64,000 bases of DNA from Palaemon carinicauda. Taxonomy: Eukaryota > Arthropoda > Malacostraca > Decapoda > Palaemonidae. Position 1 is the first letter of the stretch; every line of letters starts with the position of its first letter. A program made the translations under genes and the position numbers. Below the pieces are notes generated by a model that did not search any database, was not told where the DNA came from, and saw nothing but the letters and a program-made list of their open reading frames with translations. The stretch is from the NCBI RefSeq assembly GCF_036898095.1, contig NC_090726.1:32941628-33005627 (forward strand). Direction: 5' to 3'. Positions 25,431-36,709 of this stretch are shown here, piece after piece.

Positions 25431-25492
<62 letters not shown>
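25431..25492. repeat. (GA)n microsatellite
   Basis: About 60 bp of GA ending in GTGTGTGT. Confidence 0.98.
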
Positions 25493-25495
<3 letters not shown>

Positions 25496-25505
25496 TGTGT
25501 ACTGG

Positions 25506-25713
25506 GGGGTTTGGAGGAGCCTATAGATCTATCTGCTGAGTCATATCAGCAGCCATTGCCTGGCCCTCCCTGGTCCTAGCTTAGGCGGAGAGGAGGCTTG
25601 GACGCTAATCATATTATATGGTCAGTCTCTAGGGCATTGTCCTGCTTGCTAGGGCAATGGCACTGTCCCTTGCCTCTGCCATTCATGAGCGACCTTTAAA
25701 CCTTTAAAGGTAA
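25506..25713 (+). mobile_element. tRNA-derived SINE, truncated copy 2
   Basis: The body sequence matches copies 1 and 3 (CTGCTGAGTCATATCAGCAG, GTCAGTCTCTAGGGCATTGT, CATTCATGAGCGACCTTTAA) and ends ACCTTTAAAGG, directly against LINE family B coding sequence. Confidence 0.75.
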
Positions 25714-26745
25714 CAGTCATTCCGAGTTGGTAAGTTGGCTTTCACAAAGGCTTTGGAGGATGTGATGCCTTTCTTACAATTTCCAGTGCGGTACAGAAAT
25801 CCTTAGATTGTGGTCATGAGTATCGTATAATTGGCTTTGATTTTAGTGCTGGATTTGACCTAGTTAATCTTGAAACCCTTTTCTTCAGACTAAAACAATT
25901 AGGAGTAGGTGGGTCTTTTCTTACAATTATTATTGATTTTTCAAGTAACATTGCAGAGTTGTTGATGAGCTCCATAGTGAGCATAGAAAGGTGATATCTC
26001 GTGTTCCACAAGGTAGTGTTCTTGGCCCAATACGTTTCATACTAGTGACATCGTATGTGGTTTGGCCTAGAAAATAAACTCGCTGGATGTGCATATAATG
26101 CTAGCCTACCCTCTTTGCATCAATTCCTTCTTCTGAATGTAGATCTGGGGCTGTTGAATTCTTTGATAGAGATCTAGCCAAAATTAGTATATAGTGCAAA
26201 TTATGGGGCATCAAGTTGAAACCTACCAAAACTCAATGTATCCTATGATTGTGACTGGGTTAAGGACAGCGGCTCAATATTCACATCTCTGCATTGAAAA
26301 TATTTCTTTTGAAGGCTTTAAAGGCCGCTCATGAATGGCAGAGGCAAGGGGCAGTGACATTGCCATATCAAGCAGGACAATGCCCCAGAGACTGACCATA
26401 TACATATGATCAACCCAAGCCCCCCTCTCCATCCAAGCTGGGGACCAGGGAAGGCCAGGCAGTGGCTGCTTGTAACTAAGCAGGTAGACCTACAGGCTCA
26501 CCCAAACCACCAATCATTAGCTTACAAGGATGGTTGGGTTGCGGGTACTAAAGGAAGTAACGAGTTTGAGCTGGACTCATACTTCAGACTGACGATCACC
26601 AGTCAAGAACGTTACCACATAGGCCACAACCACCATATACAACTTCTTTAACATTGCAGGTGTGATTCTTGATTGCAAATTTACTTTTCAGAAATACATT
26701 CGATTTGTTTCTTCTTTAATTGCACAAAAATTGGCTTATCTATAA
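25714..26745 (+). pseudogene. LINE (family B) reverse-transcriptase core, interrupted by a SINE
   Basis: Plus-strand frames read QFGFHKGFGG-like, then IIGFDFSAGFDLVNLETLFF, a degenerate palm motif A, with RLKQLGVGGSFLTIII. Motif B remnants (VFHKVVFLAQ-like) and WCKLWG/NKT-type residues follow. The frame is lost at 26305, where a SINE is inserted, and resumes at 26646 as FNIAGVILDCKFTFQKYIRF. That is the same segment as in the copy at 10397-11690. It covers the reverse transcriptase upstream of that copy, so together they outline most of the family's RT domain. Confidence 0.75.
26305..26645 (-). mobile_element. tRNA-derived SINE, longest copy (3)
   Basis: On the minus strand it begins GGCCTATGTGGTAACGTTCT, with a GACTG...CAGTC stem resembling an anticodon arm and a B-box-like AGTATGAGTCC about 30 bp later. 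The SINE body shared with copies 1 and 2 follows, ending TTTAAAGCC. It lies inside the LINE family B reverse transcriptase, whose frame continues on both sides. Confidence 0.75.
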
Positions 26746-26754
26746 TGTAATTTT

Positions 26755-27215
26755 AATCAACCAAGAGGGCAGACATGCTTTAGAAGTGGGTATTCAACAA
26801 ATGGCCATATCCATGTAATTACCCAGCTACCCAGCTAATGGAAAAATCAACAGTGATAAACCGCTATGTGTGACATTCATAGATATGAGAAAGCCTTTGA
26901 TTTTGTCAAAACTTCAGCAGTAATGAAAGCCCTTCAGAAACAAGGAATAGAGGAATCTAATGTTGGGACACTTGAAGATATCTATGAATGAAGTACAATC
27001 ATCCTAAAACTACCAATATAGTGAGAAATTTGCGATTGAGAAAGGAATTAGACAGAGAGATCCAATTTCTCATAAATTATTCACATCGTGCTTAGAAGTT
27101 TTTAAGAATTTAGATTTGGAAGTTGTTGGAATTAACATTAATGGGGAATAGCTTAACCTAAGGTTTTCAAATGACATAGTTCTATTAATTAATCATTTAT
27201 AGGCTACTCTGGGCT
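26755..27215 (+). pseudogene. LINE (probably family A) reverse-transcriptase fragment
   Basis: Frames read GFRSGYSTNGHIHVITQL-like, then CVTFIDxxKAFDFVKTSAVMKAL (motif A). KALQKQGIEESNVGTLEDIY, IEKGIRQRDPISHKLFTSCL (motif B) and a degenerate FSNDIVLL (motif C, normally FADDIVLL) follow. The order is correct for RTE-like LINE reverse transcriptases, but motif C has lost an aspartate and stops are present. Confidence 0.75.
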
Positions 27216-27544
27216 GCCCTAAACTTTTATTAAATGAGGCAAGAAACAGAATTTTTATAAGAATTTTTTTTTTTTTATTTCTATACTAACCTTTTGTTCA
27301 TATTGCATCTCTCTCAAAGCTGGACTGTATCGACATTTACCCTACTATAAAAAAAAACTATTTCCTTTCCTTTCAATAGGATTTGGGCTCTAGTGTAATG
27401 CTGGAGATGCAAATAATTTTGGCAATTTTCAAAAGAAGCAACCTGTGATCCATAGTGCCATAGACTGCCGTTAGGTCAGCAATTACTGCCCCTGTGTTTT
27501 TTTTTCCAAGCTCAAAGCCACCCTCAATATACTGAATGAGACTA

Positions 27545-27765
27545 CTATTATTGTTATTTGCTGAGCTATAACCCTAGTTGGAAAAGCAGGATGCTACAAG
27601 CCCTGACGCTCCAACAGGAAAAATAGCCTAGTGAGGAAAGGAAATATTTTAAGAAGAGTAACATTAAAGTAAATATCTCCTATATAAACTATAAAAACTT
27701 AACGAAACAAGAGGAAGAGAAATATGATAGAATATTGTGCTCGAGTGTACCCTCAAACAAGAGAA
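27545..27765 (-). mobile_element. LINE family B 3' end inserted in LINE family C
   Basis: It carries the GGAAAAGCAGGATGCTACAA block and the upstream CTTCCTCTTGTTTCGTTAAG-type 3' UTR (minus strand). It splits the family C frame between FRAGRSCC and IQYIEGGF. Confidence 0.7.
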
Positions 27766-28194
27766 CTGAAAGCAGCAGGATCTTCCTGCCCTGAAGCCAA
27801 CCTGTTCTGAACCAACTTCTGGTGTCAGTCGTTCTTCCACTGACGGAGCTATGCGGAGACGACCTTGGAGAGGTGTTGGCCAATAGTTCTTCGAGATCAT
27901 TGGGTCTTTGCCAAGTTTCAGTACGGCCACAACTTTAGCTCCTCTCCCATTATTTTAGGATCTAGAATAATCTTGCATAGTTATTAAGAAGTGCCAATAT
28001 CCACGATTTAGTCTTGTTGCTAAAGCGCAGTATAGTATTATCTCCGATGTAATGTCGTCCAGCCCATCAGCTTTTCCAAGTTTAATGTGTTTCATGGCTT
28101 CTTGGAATTCAAAAGTGAATGGTTCAAACTCATTATTTTCTTGCATGGCACGTTTCATTACGTCCTTCACTCTTTTGTGATATCCGCGTTCTTT

Positions 28195-28350
28195 GTTATA
28201 TGGCTTTCCATTTAGTAAGAGTTGTTTTGCTTTGTTATATGGCTTTCCATTTAGTAAGAGTTGTTTTGCTTTGTTATATGGCTTTCCATTTAGTAAGAGT
28301 TGTTTTGCTTTGTTATATGGCTTTCCATTAAGTAAGAGTTGTTTTGCTAC
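28195..28350 (-). repeat. 39-bp in-frame tandem repeat inside LINE family C, four units
   Basis: Four 39-bp units (13 codons) encode LLLNGKPYNKAKQ on the minus strand, contiguous with the LINE frame that follows (RGYHKRVKDVMKRAMQ). The first three units are nearly identical, so the expansion is recent. Confidence 0.9.
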
Positions 28351-28751
28351 TGCCTTAAGTGCTACAGCAGCTATTCTTAATTGGGTGTTCTTACATGAGT
28401 TCAGTTTACTGATTGTTTTCCATTCTTACTGTTCCGAGTTATCAGTTCGTGCTACCCCTTTCATGTTGTCTACAGTTGCCAACCAAAGTTCTCCTAGTTC
28501 AACGGTGCCTTAGGCATACGAGTCTTTATTATACACCTGGTGAAAATCATTGTAAACCTGTTTACCTTGGCCTGTGATACACGGTATATAATTATTTCTG
28601 CTTCATCTTGGAATATGTTTTCCAAGTGTCCATTCAAGTTTCTTGTGAAGTCCATAGTTTTCGATTGCAGCAGATCTGGGTGAAACTTCATAATATGTAT
28701 TATTACCTTGGAGATAGATTGTTGTTTTAAATTAAGGTAGTTGGTTTTCAA

Positions 28752-28783
28752 TATATATATATATAAATTATATACAGTATGTA

Positions 28784-28873
<90 letters not shown>

Positions 28874-28952
28874 GTTCAGTATTCTAGGAGTGTATTTTCT
28901 AAGACATCAATAAAGACAAATTATTTTCGATTTAATACTGCAGTTAATTTTA

Positions 28953-29017
<65 letters not shown>
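28752..29017. repeat. (AT)n and (CT)n microsatellites
   Basis: AT runs cover about 28752-28870 and CT covers 28957-29017. Confidence 0.95.
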
Positions 29018-29018
<1 letters not shown>

Positions 29019-29306
29019 CATCGTCAGATCTAAATATTAGTATCATTCGGTTTTTTTTTGTATGTTTATTCATGATCAGTCTGTGTGCATATTCCTGCTA
29101 TTAGATTAACTAATTTTGTTTACTTTGCTGAATTTATTTCGATATGATTATCTTTAAGAGTAAACCATTTGTTGGAGCATTTGTCAAGTTACAAAAGAAT
29201 TTTTGAGGGAGTAAGATCAATCCTCAGTAAACTCTGATATGGCTGTTTCATCAGTTACCTTTGGTTCTGTTCAGGATTTTGAGCAAAACAATTTATCGAT
29301 TGAAAT
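29018..29306. other. No feature seen
   Basis: AT-rich sequence between a microsatellite and the left end of DIRS element 2. Confidence 0.3.
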
Positions 29307-29469
29307 TTAAATTGTTCCGTAACTGGAATACAAACCACACTATTTATACTTTCGGCGGAGCTGAAATGACGAGCCATTAAAATTTAGCGTGGGTTAATTA
29401 CCCAAAGCGCTAGTTAGCGGGGGTAGTGAGGGGATGGTAGCTTGCTACCACTCCCGTTCACACACCTGT

Positions 29470-30366
29470 CACGGGCGGGAATGAACACGTCCAGGGGCTT
29501 ATATTCAGCCCGCTGCTCATACGATGTGTGCAATAATGGATGGCGGTCACTTACTTTTCATGAAGAATCATTGACTACTTCTAATAACCCCGCTGAGTTT
29601 TAATATTCAGTTCTAAAACTTAAAAGTAATGAAGACACACTTTTGTTCCCAAATCTGTCAAAATTTATGCTATGTCTTTTAGGTCTACCATATTCTTCTG
29701 CTGCTGTGGAGAGAATATTTTCTCAGGTCAAAGTAATAAAGACAGACACAAGAAGTAGGTTGAATATGGAATCAGTAAATGGACTGTTATTGAGCAAATG
29801 CAACGGGGGAGGAGTTCATTGCTATCAATGGGAGCCTAGAAATTTGTTGATAAACTCTGCCCAAAATGTATTAAAGAAAGGATAAGGAATGAAGCATATG
29901 TAGCTCTATCTGCAAAAGACATAAGTTTATATTTTTGTAGTTTATTTTTTTAGTAATGGTTTTCATATCATCGCACTGTGTAGTGTTAGTGTATTGCAGG
30001 CAAATCCAATATATATTTGTTCATACAAACCATTAATAAATATATTTTTTGAAGATCTAAACAATAATATAAGTTTCGGCCAAAATTTATAGTATACGAC
30101 TGTACGTCACTGTACAGTCACCATCACCAGGCAGTAGATATCAACTTGGCTGTCGGCTTTAAGATGTCTAGCAACTGGGTGGAAATAGAAGAATTTTTAA
30201 TCAATTAAGAATTACTTTTCTTAACCACATCCTTATTAACTATAACGCATTTTTATAGAGAATATATTGAATACATTTTGGATACTATTTCATATTATTA
30301 GGATACGTTTTGTACATTCTGGATACGTTTTTGGATACGTTTATATTTTTCCCATTTGCAACACTG
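29470..30366 (+). mobile_element. hAT element fragment nested in the left repeat of DIRS element 2
   Basis: The right end is CCCATTTGCAACACTG, the complement of a CAGTGTTGC-type hAT terminus. CACCTGTG follows, matching CACCTGTC at 29463-29470 on the left, as expected for an 8-bp duplication with one change. The left terminus is not recognisable. The DIRS terminal repeat is interrupted here and resumes at about 30388. Confidence 0.65.
29600..29885 (+). pseudogene. hAT transposase C-terminal dimerisation domain fragment
   Basis: The frame reads LFPNLSKFMLCLLGLPYSSA, then AVERIFSQVKVIKTDTRSRL and ESVNGLLLSK. P-x-SSA-x-VER-x-FS is the hallmark of the hAT C-terminal dimerisation region. Only this last part of the protein remains. 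Confidence 0.85.
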
Positions 30367-30723
30367 CACCTGTGACCTACTGACCTGTGATTTAGTCACT
30401 TTATGTTTGGCTCGGTCTCGGATCCAAAGCGGTTGTTTCCTCTCTCCCTCCTCGCCTATGCTGGACTGCCATTAATTTTTTCTTTTAACTTACTTTTTCT
30501 TATACTTTTATATATATGAAAACATTCTTAATGTTTATGTATATATGTATGTGTATAGAAATGTGATAAGTTCCCTTTTCAGTGTTTGTGGTGTGTGTGA
30601 TACATATACGACAACGACTCTTGCGTAGATTAGCAAGGTCAGCACAGTTCCATTTCTTTTGGAACGACCTCTCCCTCTCTAGTCCATCGGTCTTCCCGTC
30701 GGGCGTCAGCATATAACCGTTAA

Positions 30724-32861
30724 AGGCCGATTCACACGACTCGTTTTCTTTCCGACAGGCTGGGTGGTGGCCACGGTCCAGATATATCAGGTCAGCCAGA
30801 CAGCGTACCGATTTTAAGCCTCTTCTGCGCACCTACGTCATCTGAAGGGGCTTAGTGTTGGCGAGACCCATTAAGAACGTAGATCTATCACACAGTCAAT
30901 GTAAATAAAACATTTTACCCTTGGAAAATATTTTATTAAGTTACAACTTTCCTTTTTTTTTCTTAGGGCCTCCCTGCATGGTTGTCCTTGAGGTTTTCTA
31001 TACTTTATCAAATTATTAAGATATCGCATTCGAAAATATACCGATATCTTAACAAAAAAAGCAATAACATCGTCAGGAACTTCAATAACAGACTTTTATT
31101 TCTAAATAAAGTTTTTTTAAAAAAAATTTCCCTCCATGAGAGCTTCCCCGTTTACAGCTTTAAAAATCTTCCGCATTATCAACAACTGTGAAAAAAACTG
31201 ACTAGAAGGTACATGTAATTCCCCCCGATTAACACATGCTATCCAAGTATCATTCCTTAGCACTTCTTCAGTCTTATTTCCTAACTCAGGATATTTTACA
31301 CAAAATTTCTTTACAGTATATCCACCAATGTATTTAAGAGCTTCTTCTTCAATTACTCCCACAATATCTTTCTTTATTTGCTCTCAAAAGGTCTTCTTCC
31401 TCGTCTAAATCATCTTTCTCTAAATCAAAATCTAAATTTCAGAATATCTGCGTTGTTAGGCTTATTTCTAACGCTAAGTCCCTTTCTTTCGTGGTAGATT
31501 CATCGTCTTTGGCTGATTCATGATATTTTTTAACTGTGGTGATATTACATTTTTCACTTAATACTTCAATTTCCTTTCCTAGTAAAAATTTTTTTAGCCG
31601 AAATTTAAAGTTCACAGCATGAGGATGATCATAGTGCCCACCCATTTGCCTTATACACCCAAAGAAATGTTCAAGGCAATCTTGATTTAGTCTTTGTGTA
31701 AGTAGGTAGTCAATACTATAAGAGCCTTTTAACATATCAAACAAAGCAATGGTAGATTTACATGATAAAATTATTCCTTTCTGAAACTTGAAAAGACTTT
31801 TTGTATTAGGATTTTTAACACATAGTATTCATTACCTCGATCACCTTGAGCAGTGTACCTGTTTGTTTTTCTACATCAATACTAAAAGCATTGCTTTTAC
31901 CAAACTCTCCATACATGGAGGAAGAATTCATTATGTCGAACTAATCATTTATTAAAAGATTAAAATCAGTGACGGAATGAATGAATGAATAAAATGATAA
32001 TGGACACAGCGTCTCCTATTGTTTACGCTACCTCTATAGGTAGCTAACTAAGGCAACGGTCATTTGTTTTGTTTACCCACGTGCGTGAGACGGGGAAGCT
32101 TGACGTCACAGTATGGGTGATTCACAGCTCAAGCTGCGCGTTGGCTGACCTGGTGTATATAGACCTTGGTGGTGGCTAACCTCCGTCGAAATGTTTTACA
32201 TTCACACGAGGCGTTCCGTATCCGTTTACCAGTGTGCGGTTTTCATTGTATAATTAGAATCTGTCACGTGAACACCGAGTAAATTACGATAATTTTGGCA
32301 CTATAAGATGTTGGTTGATAACTGTGTTGATAAAATAAGTTATGCAACTTCATTATACTCTATACACCATGCCAAGAATATTAAAATTATGATAAACTCA
32401 CCTGTTTTATTTAATGCCTCTCCAGTCATTTTCCCTATCTTTTATTTATGTAAATTATTTCTATACATCTTGTTTGCCATGTAAAACATCTCCTCATACC
32501 CTTGAAAAAGTTCAATTAACCTCTAATACATGGTGTCAACAACAAACTAACTAATTTCTATGACTCTATACTATAAGGAAAAGTCGGGGTCGTAGGCCAC
32601 GAAACGAACGGGTACGATACAGGTCCTCGTTCACACAAAACATCATCCATACGTTGGTTGGGACGGGTGGCTAACGGCCGTCAAACCGGACGAGGATTCT
32701 TGGAAAAAAAAGCCGAGCCGACTCGGACGGCTGACGTCCGAGGGCCGCCGTCAGCCTAACGGGTCGTGTGAACAGTTGCATTTGAATACACGTAAGAAAG
32801 CTAGACGCCGGTTAACCGACGGCCAGCCTGTCGGAAAGAAAACGGGTCGTGTGAATCGGCC
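30724..32861 (-). mobile_element. P-type DNA transposon, 2.1 kb, with TTAA flanks
   Basis: The ends AGGCCGATTCACACGAC... (30724) and the complement GTCGTGTGAATCGGCC (to 32861) are inverted repeats. The match extends over GTTTTCTTTCCGACAGGCTG, about 40 bp in all. TTAA lies on both sides (30720-30723, 32862-32865). Inside is a P-type transposase remnant in minus orientation. The element sits in DIRS element 2 and is internally deleted (C-terminal coding only). Confidence 0.75.
31117..31870 (-). pseudogene. P-element (THAP9-like) transposase C-terminal relic, copy B
   Basis: Minus strand: MFDMLKGSYSIDYLLTQRLN, DCLEHFFGCIRQMGGHYDHP and HAVNFKFRLKKFLLGKEIEV (31439-31744). Then, after a break, EEEALKYIGGYTVKKFCVKY (31117-31362). 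The QD-LE-FFG-IRQMGG-HP signature is the P-type C-terminal region. The HP-AVNFKxRLKxFxLG segment aligns with copy A at 18304-18400. The N-terminal two thirds are missing. Confidence 0.85.
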
Positions 32862-33287
32862 TTAACTCGGCCGGCGCAGGGGAATCGTCATCGCCTGGAC
32901 CCTCTTCATTCAACTATTGTCTTCGCCTTTAACTTTTTCCTACGGAAAACATGGATTTCTGAGCGAAAGGAATGCGGCCTCTCAAAGATTGACTACGATC
33001 TTTCTCTTCTCGAGGTCGTTCATTTTTCAACAACAGAGTACTATTGGGGAAGCTCCTTTCCCGTGCGCGGGTTAGGTTACTCTTCCGATTGTTTGTCTCA
33101 ATTATTTTTAGTGAAATTCTAATTGTATTTTAACTTTTAAGCTTTTCTCCGTGGGGAACACTTCCCTTCGGAGGATCAGTGGTTCTCACTATTAGTGAAT
33201 ATTCTTAGCTGATTTAAATAATTGTAATTCTGTTTTTATTAGTTACTCCTCTTCTCCCTTCTCCCGTGGATGTCGACTGGAGAAGGA

Positions 33288-33725
33288 AGGGCGCAATACT
33301 TAATTTTATGTTGTTCCCGCGGGGTTCCTCTTTGGAGTTCTTCCCTAGGGTATTTGTTAAATAATTAATTTCATTGTCGGCGCAATACTTATTTTATGTT
33401 GTTTCCTCGGGGTTTCTCTTCGGAGTTCCTCCCTAGGGAGTTTGTTAAATAATTAATTTTATTGTCGGCGCAATACTTATTTTATGTTGTTCCCTCGGGG
33501 TTTCTCTTCGGAGTTCCTCCCTAGGGAGTTTGTTAAATAATTAATTTTATTGTCGGCGCAATACTTATTTTATGTTGTTCCTTCGGGGTTTCTCTTCGGA
33601 GTTCCTCCCTAGGGAGTTTGTTAAATAATTAATTTTATTGTCGGCGCAATACTCATTTTATGTTGTTCCCTCGGGGTTTCTCTTCGGAGTTCCTCCCAAG
33701 GGAATTTCTGTTAATTAATTTTATT
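33288..33725 (+). repeat. 88-bp tandem repeat, five units, in DIRS element 2
   Basis: GGCGCAATACTTATTTTATG, TTGTTCCCTCGGGGTTTCTC, TTCGGAGTTCCTCCCTAGGG and an AT-rich end repeat every 87-88 bp from 33290. Confidence 0.95.
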
Positions 33726-34442
33726 TTTTCCCAGTTGACTATGCAGTTTTTCTTCGTTCGACTAAAAGTGCCAACGAAGCAGAGCTGTTCTGTTCATGCC
33801 TGGGGAATCTGCTGTCACTGCCGTCCCTCAGAGGACGTCGTCATGGGCGTCATCCCTTCTCTTAGAAGTACTCCCGTAACAACATGACCAGCACTTCAAA
33901 TCATCTTAGAACGCTAAAGGAGGTTTGCCTCCAGGGGTTGGACAACTTCCCTTGTTCCCTTACCTCCCCAGGTGTGAGGCTGTTTCTCCCTGCAGAGGGA
34001 GAACTTCCCACATCTTAATAAATTCATCGTCTCCGACTGCTGTTGCTGCCTTCGCTCAGACTTCTCTCCCCCCTGGCTGAGTTTCTCTTCCTTCAGGGGC
34101 AGAGCACGGTCTTGGCAAGTCTCTTCTACGAAGTGCTCACCTCTCTCGTTCGTGAGAGAAGCCACTCATAGAGACTCCTCTTCGGAGGATCGCTACTGTT
34201 AAAGGTCAGCTTGCTGATCCACCGGCCCTCATGGGCATCATCACGGGTGTCTACAAGTCTCTTTAACGAAGTATTCACCTCTCCCGTTCGCGAGAGAGGT
34301 CCCTCATATAGACACCTCTTCGGAGGATCAAGCAGATCTACCAGCACAACTTTGCGCTGCAACTTAGTCCGTGGACTTTGGTCCTGGACTCTAACACAGA
34401 CCTTGTTACAGTCTCAATCGGTGGATGCTACCTTCCAAAGGG

Positions 34443-35060
34443 CACATCCCAGTTCCTGATCGTCCTGCCAGGTGACCTACCGATCTACCAGCGCAACCGT
34501 GCACTGCAACGTAGTCCTTTGGACTGCGGTCCTGGACTCTAATGCGGACTTTTTTATGGTCCCCATCGGTGGATGCTCGCCCTTCCAAAGGGCACATCCC
34601 AGTTCCTGATCGTACCTGACAGCTGACCTACCGATCTACCAGCGCAACCTTGTGCTGCAACATAGTCCTTTGGACTTCGGTCCTGGACTCTTACGCGGAC
34701 CTTTTTACGGTCCCCATCGGTGGATGCTTGCCCTTCCAAAGGGCACATCCCAGTTCCTGATCGTACCTGCCAGCTGACCTACCGATCTACCAGTGCAACC
34801 TTGCGCTGCAACATAGTCCTTTGGACTTCGGACCTGGACTCTTAACACGGACCTTTTTACGGTCCCCAACGGTGGATGCTCGCCCTTCCAAAGGGCACAT
34901 CCCAGTTCCTGATCGTACCTGCCAGCTGACCTATTGATCTACCAGCGCAACCTTGCTCTGCAACATAGTCCTTTGGACTTCAGTCCTGGACTCTTAACGC
35001 CTACCCTTTTACGGTCCCCAACAGTGGATGCTAGCCCTTCCAAAGGGCACATCCCAGTTC
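34443..35060 (+). repeat. About 150-bp tandem repeat, four units, in DIRS element 2
   Basis: CACATCCCAGTTCCTGATCG recurs at about 34443, 34591, 34744, 34896 and 35048. In between lie CCGATCTACCAGCGCAACCT, TTGGACTTCGGTCCTGGACT and CGGTGGATGC. Spacing is 148-153 bp. Confidence 0.9.
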
Positions 35061-35089
35061 CTGATTGTCCTGCCAGCTGACCTGCCAAC

Positions 35090-35460
35090 CTACTAGCGCT
35101 AGCTTCGCGCGCTGACTTTCGTCCGCGTGCGGGCGCCAATGGTCTCCCGCGCGCGAGTGCCATTGGTCTTGCGCAGGCACGCATGCGCCGACTTTCTTCT
35201 GCGCGCGGGCGCCGATGGTCTCCCGCGACCGCTGGTGCTCTTGCGCGCGGCAACAGTCTGATGTGAGCATGAGCGCACCGACAGTCTACCGTGCACGCGC
35301 CCCGACAGTCTGACGCGCACGCACCAACGGTCTCCCGTGCAAGCATCCGATGGCCTCCCGCGCGCCAATGATCTTGCTTCCGTGTGCGCCTACGGTCTTC
35401 TGCGGGGGCTGCCGATGGTCTTCCGCACGCGTGCGCCAGCAGTCTCCATGTAGTACTCTC
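35090..35460. repeat. GC-rich degenerate tandem repeat in DIRS element 2
   Basis: Degenerate units around GCGCGGGCGCCGATGGTCTC and variants, rich in CG dinucleotides, in contrast to the AT-rich surroundings. Long frames on both strands here (up to 179 residues) are products of composition, not evident genes. Confidence 0.75.
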
Positions 35461-35999
35461 ACTCACGCGCCAATGCACCCGCCCTTGCGCAACCAGTCAC
35501 GCTTTGGCACATTCAAGGGAGAATGCACAAAACTACACAGTGCCTTACTGCAAGCCAGTGCTCTTCTGCACTTTCCTGCGCAGTTACGGTCTCAGATCCA
35601 ATGCGCCAGCTCTTGCCAAAGAGTCGGGGCTCAGAGATCCAATGCACCAGCTCTTGCCTGCTCTCCAGGCAGAAATTGAGCACCAGCATCATCCTTTGTG
35701 CCATCGCTCCAGTATTCTCCTACACACTCGCGCAATAGGCAGTAAAAAGGAATAAAACTTTTTGGACAGGTCACCATTGCCCCATTCCTCCCTGCAAACA
35801 CATAAACATTGCCACCGGGGAAAGAGGAATAAGGCTTCACAGAAGGATTCAAGATCCCGAAGATTCCATTCTACAAGGGGAATCGAAACGGGGAATCCTT
35901 GGTCCCTGTCTCTTCTGAAGTTTCTTTTTTCCCTTGACAGACCACCGTCAGTCTGATCTCTAGATCACTGTTTGCTGATGGCTAGTTCACAGTTTACTG

Positions 36000-36330
36000 A
36001 TCTCTAGGTCGCCAATCACCAGAACGCCAATTGCTTGCTCAGTGCTGATCTTTGACCTCTAGTCCCTCGAATAACTAACGATCTCCAATTACTAGTGTTT
36101 CCAATCACCGATTGCTAGTCAATAACCAGTCTTCAGCTTGCTGATCACTAGATCACCGATGGGCAGCTCATCTTTCTTCCATCATTGAACTCGGCTCGCT
36201 GATCTCTGACCAGCCCATCTTCAGCTTGCTCATCTCTGACCAACCAAGGGGGACCATAATGAGCTTGCTGATCTCTGACCAACCAAGGGGGGGACCACAA
36301 TCAGCTTGCTGATCTCTAACTCACCATCGG
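36000..36330. repeat. Degenerate repeat of about 45-50 bp (AGCTTGCTGATCTCTGACCA)
   Basis: Repeated phrases AGCTTGCTGATCTCTGACCA and ACCAAGGGGGGACCA occur several times with drift. Confidence 0.7.
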
Positions 36331-36709
36331 CTCACAGACCACCGATTCATCGGTCATCGGCAATTTTCAAGCAGTTCGTGATTTGAACCTACTAGTCAAC
36401 CTCTTCCTGAAGTTTCCTAGATCAGAAGGTGTACAACATACTTCTCGATACTGGCTGTTCGCCATCACACTAAAGTGATCGGCAAACGTTCGACAACCCT
36501 CATCAACGGCTTATCGACAGGGAACTACTTGCAAGCACTCTTCAACTGCACAGTAACCACGATACCCAACGGTTAACCATTGATTAACATTCGCCAGATT
36601 GATTCTCTTCTAAGGAATAGCATCAATCCCATCAGGGCGCATTGTAAGGCTAAGCGTTGCCTTCCTTCTGTTAGTTAAAGCAATTCTCTCTCAGAGAAGA
36701 ATTCTTACA

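Larger units (their letters stand above)
27280..28760 (-). pseudogene. Jockey-like LINE (family C) reverse-transcriptase relic
   Basis: Minus strand, from high to low coordinates: LLLNGKPYNK repeats (28195-28350), then MKRAMQENNEFEPFTFEFQE and HIKLGKADGLDDITSEII (27955-28170). Next come AVLKLGKDPMISKNYWPTPL and EQVGFRAGRSCC (27770-27930), and after an inserted LINE tail, IQYIEGGFELGKK and VIADLTAVYGTMDHRLLLLK (about 27420-27540, motif A). The catalytic part beyond is not readable. Sequence 28494-28751 probably belongs to its upstream region. Confidence 0.7.

Noticed and set aside
26540..26645. Functional tRNA gene on the minus strand
   Set aside because: Only a loose tRNA-like head with a poor cloverleaf; it continues into a SINE body shared by two other copies.
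34939..35478. 179-residue Arg/Ala-rich frame and its overlapping partners
   Set aside because: Caused by the GC-rich degenerate tandem repeat in the DIRS element; frames exist on both strands.
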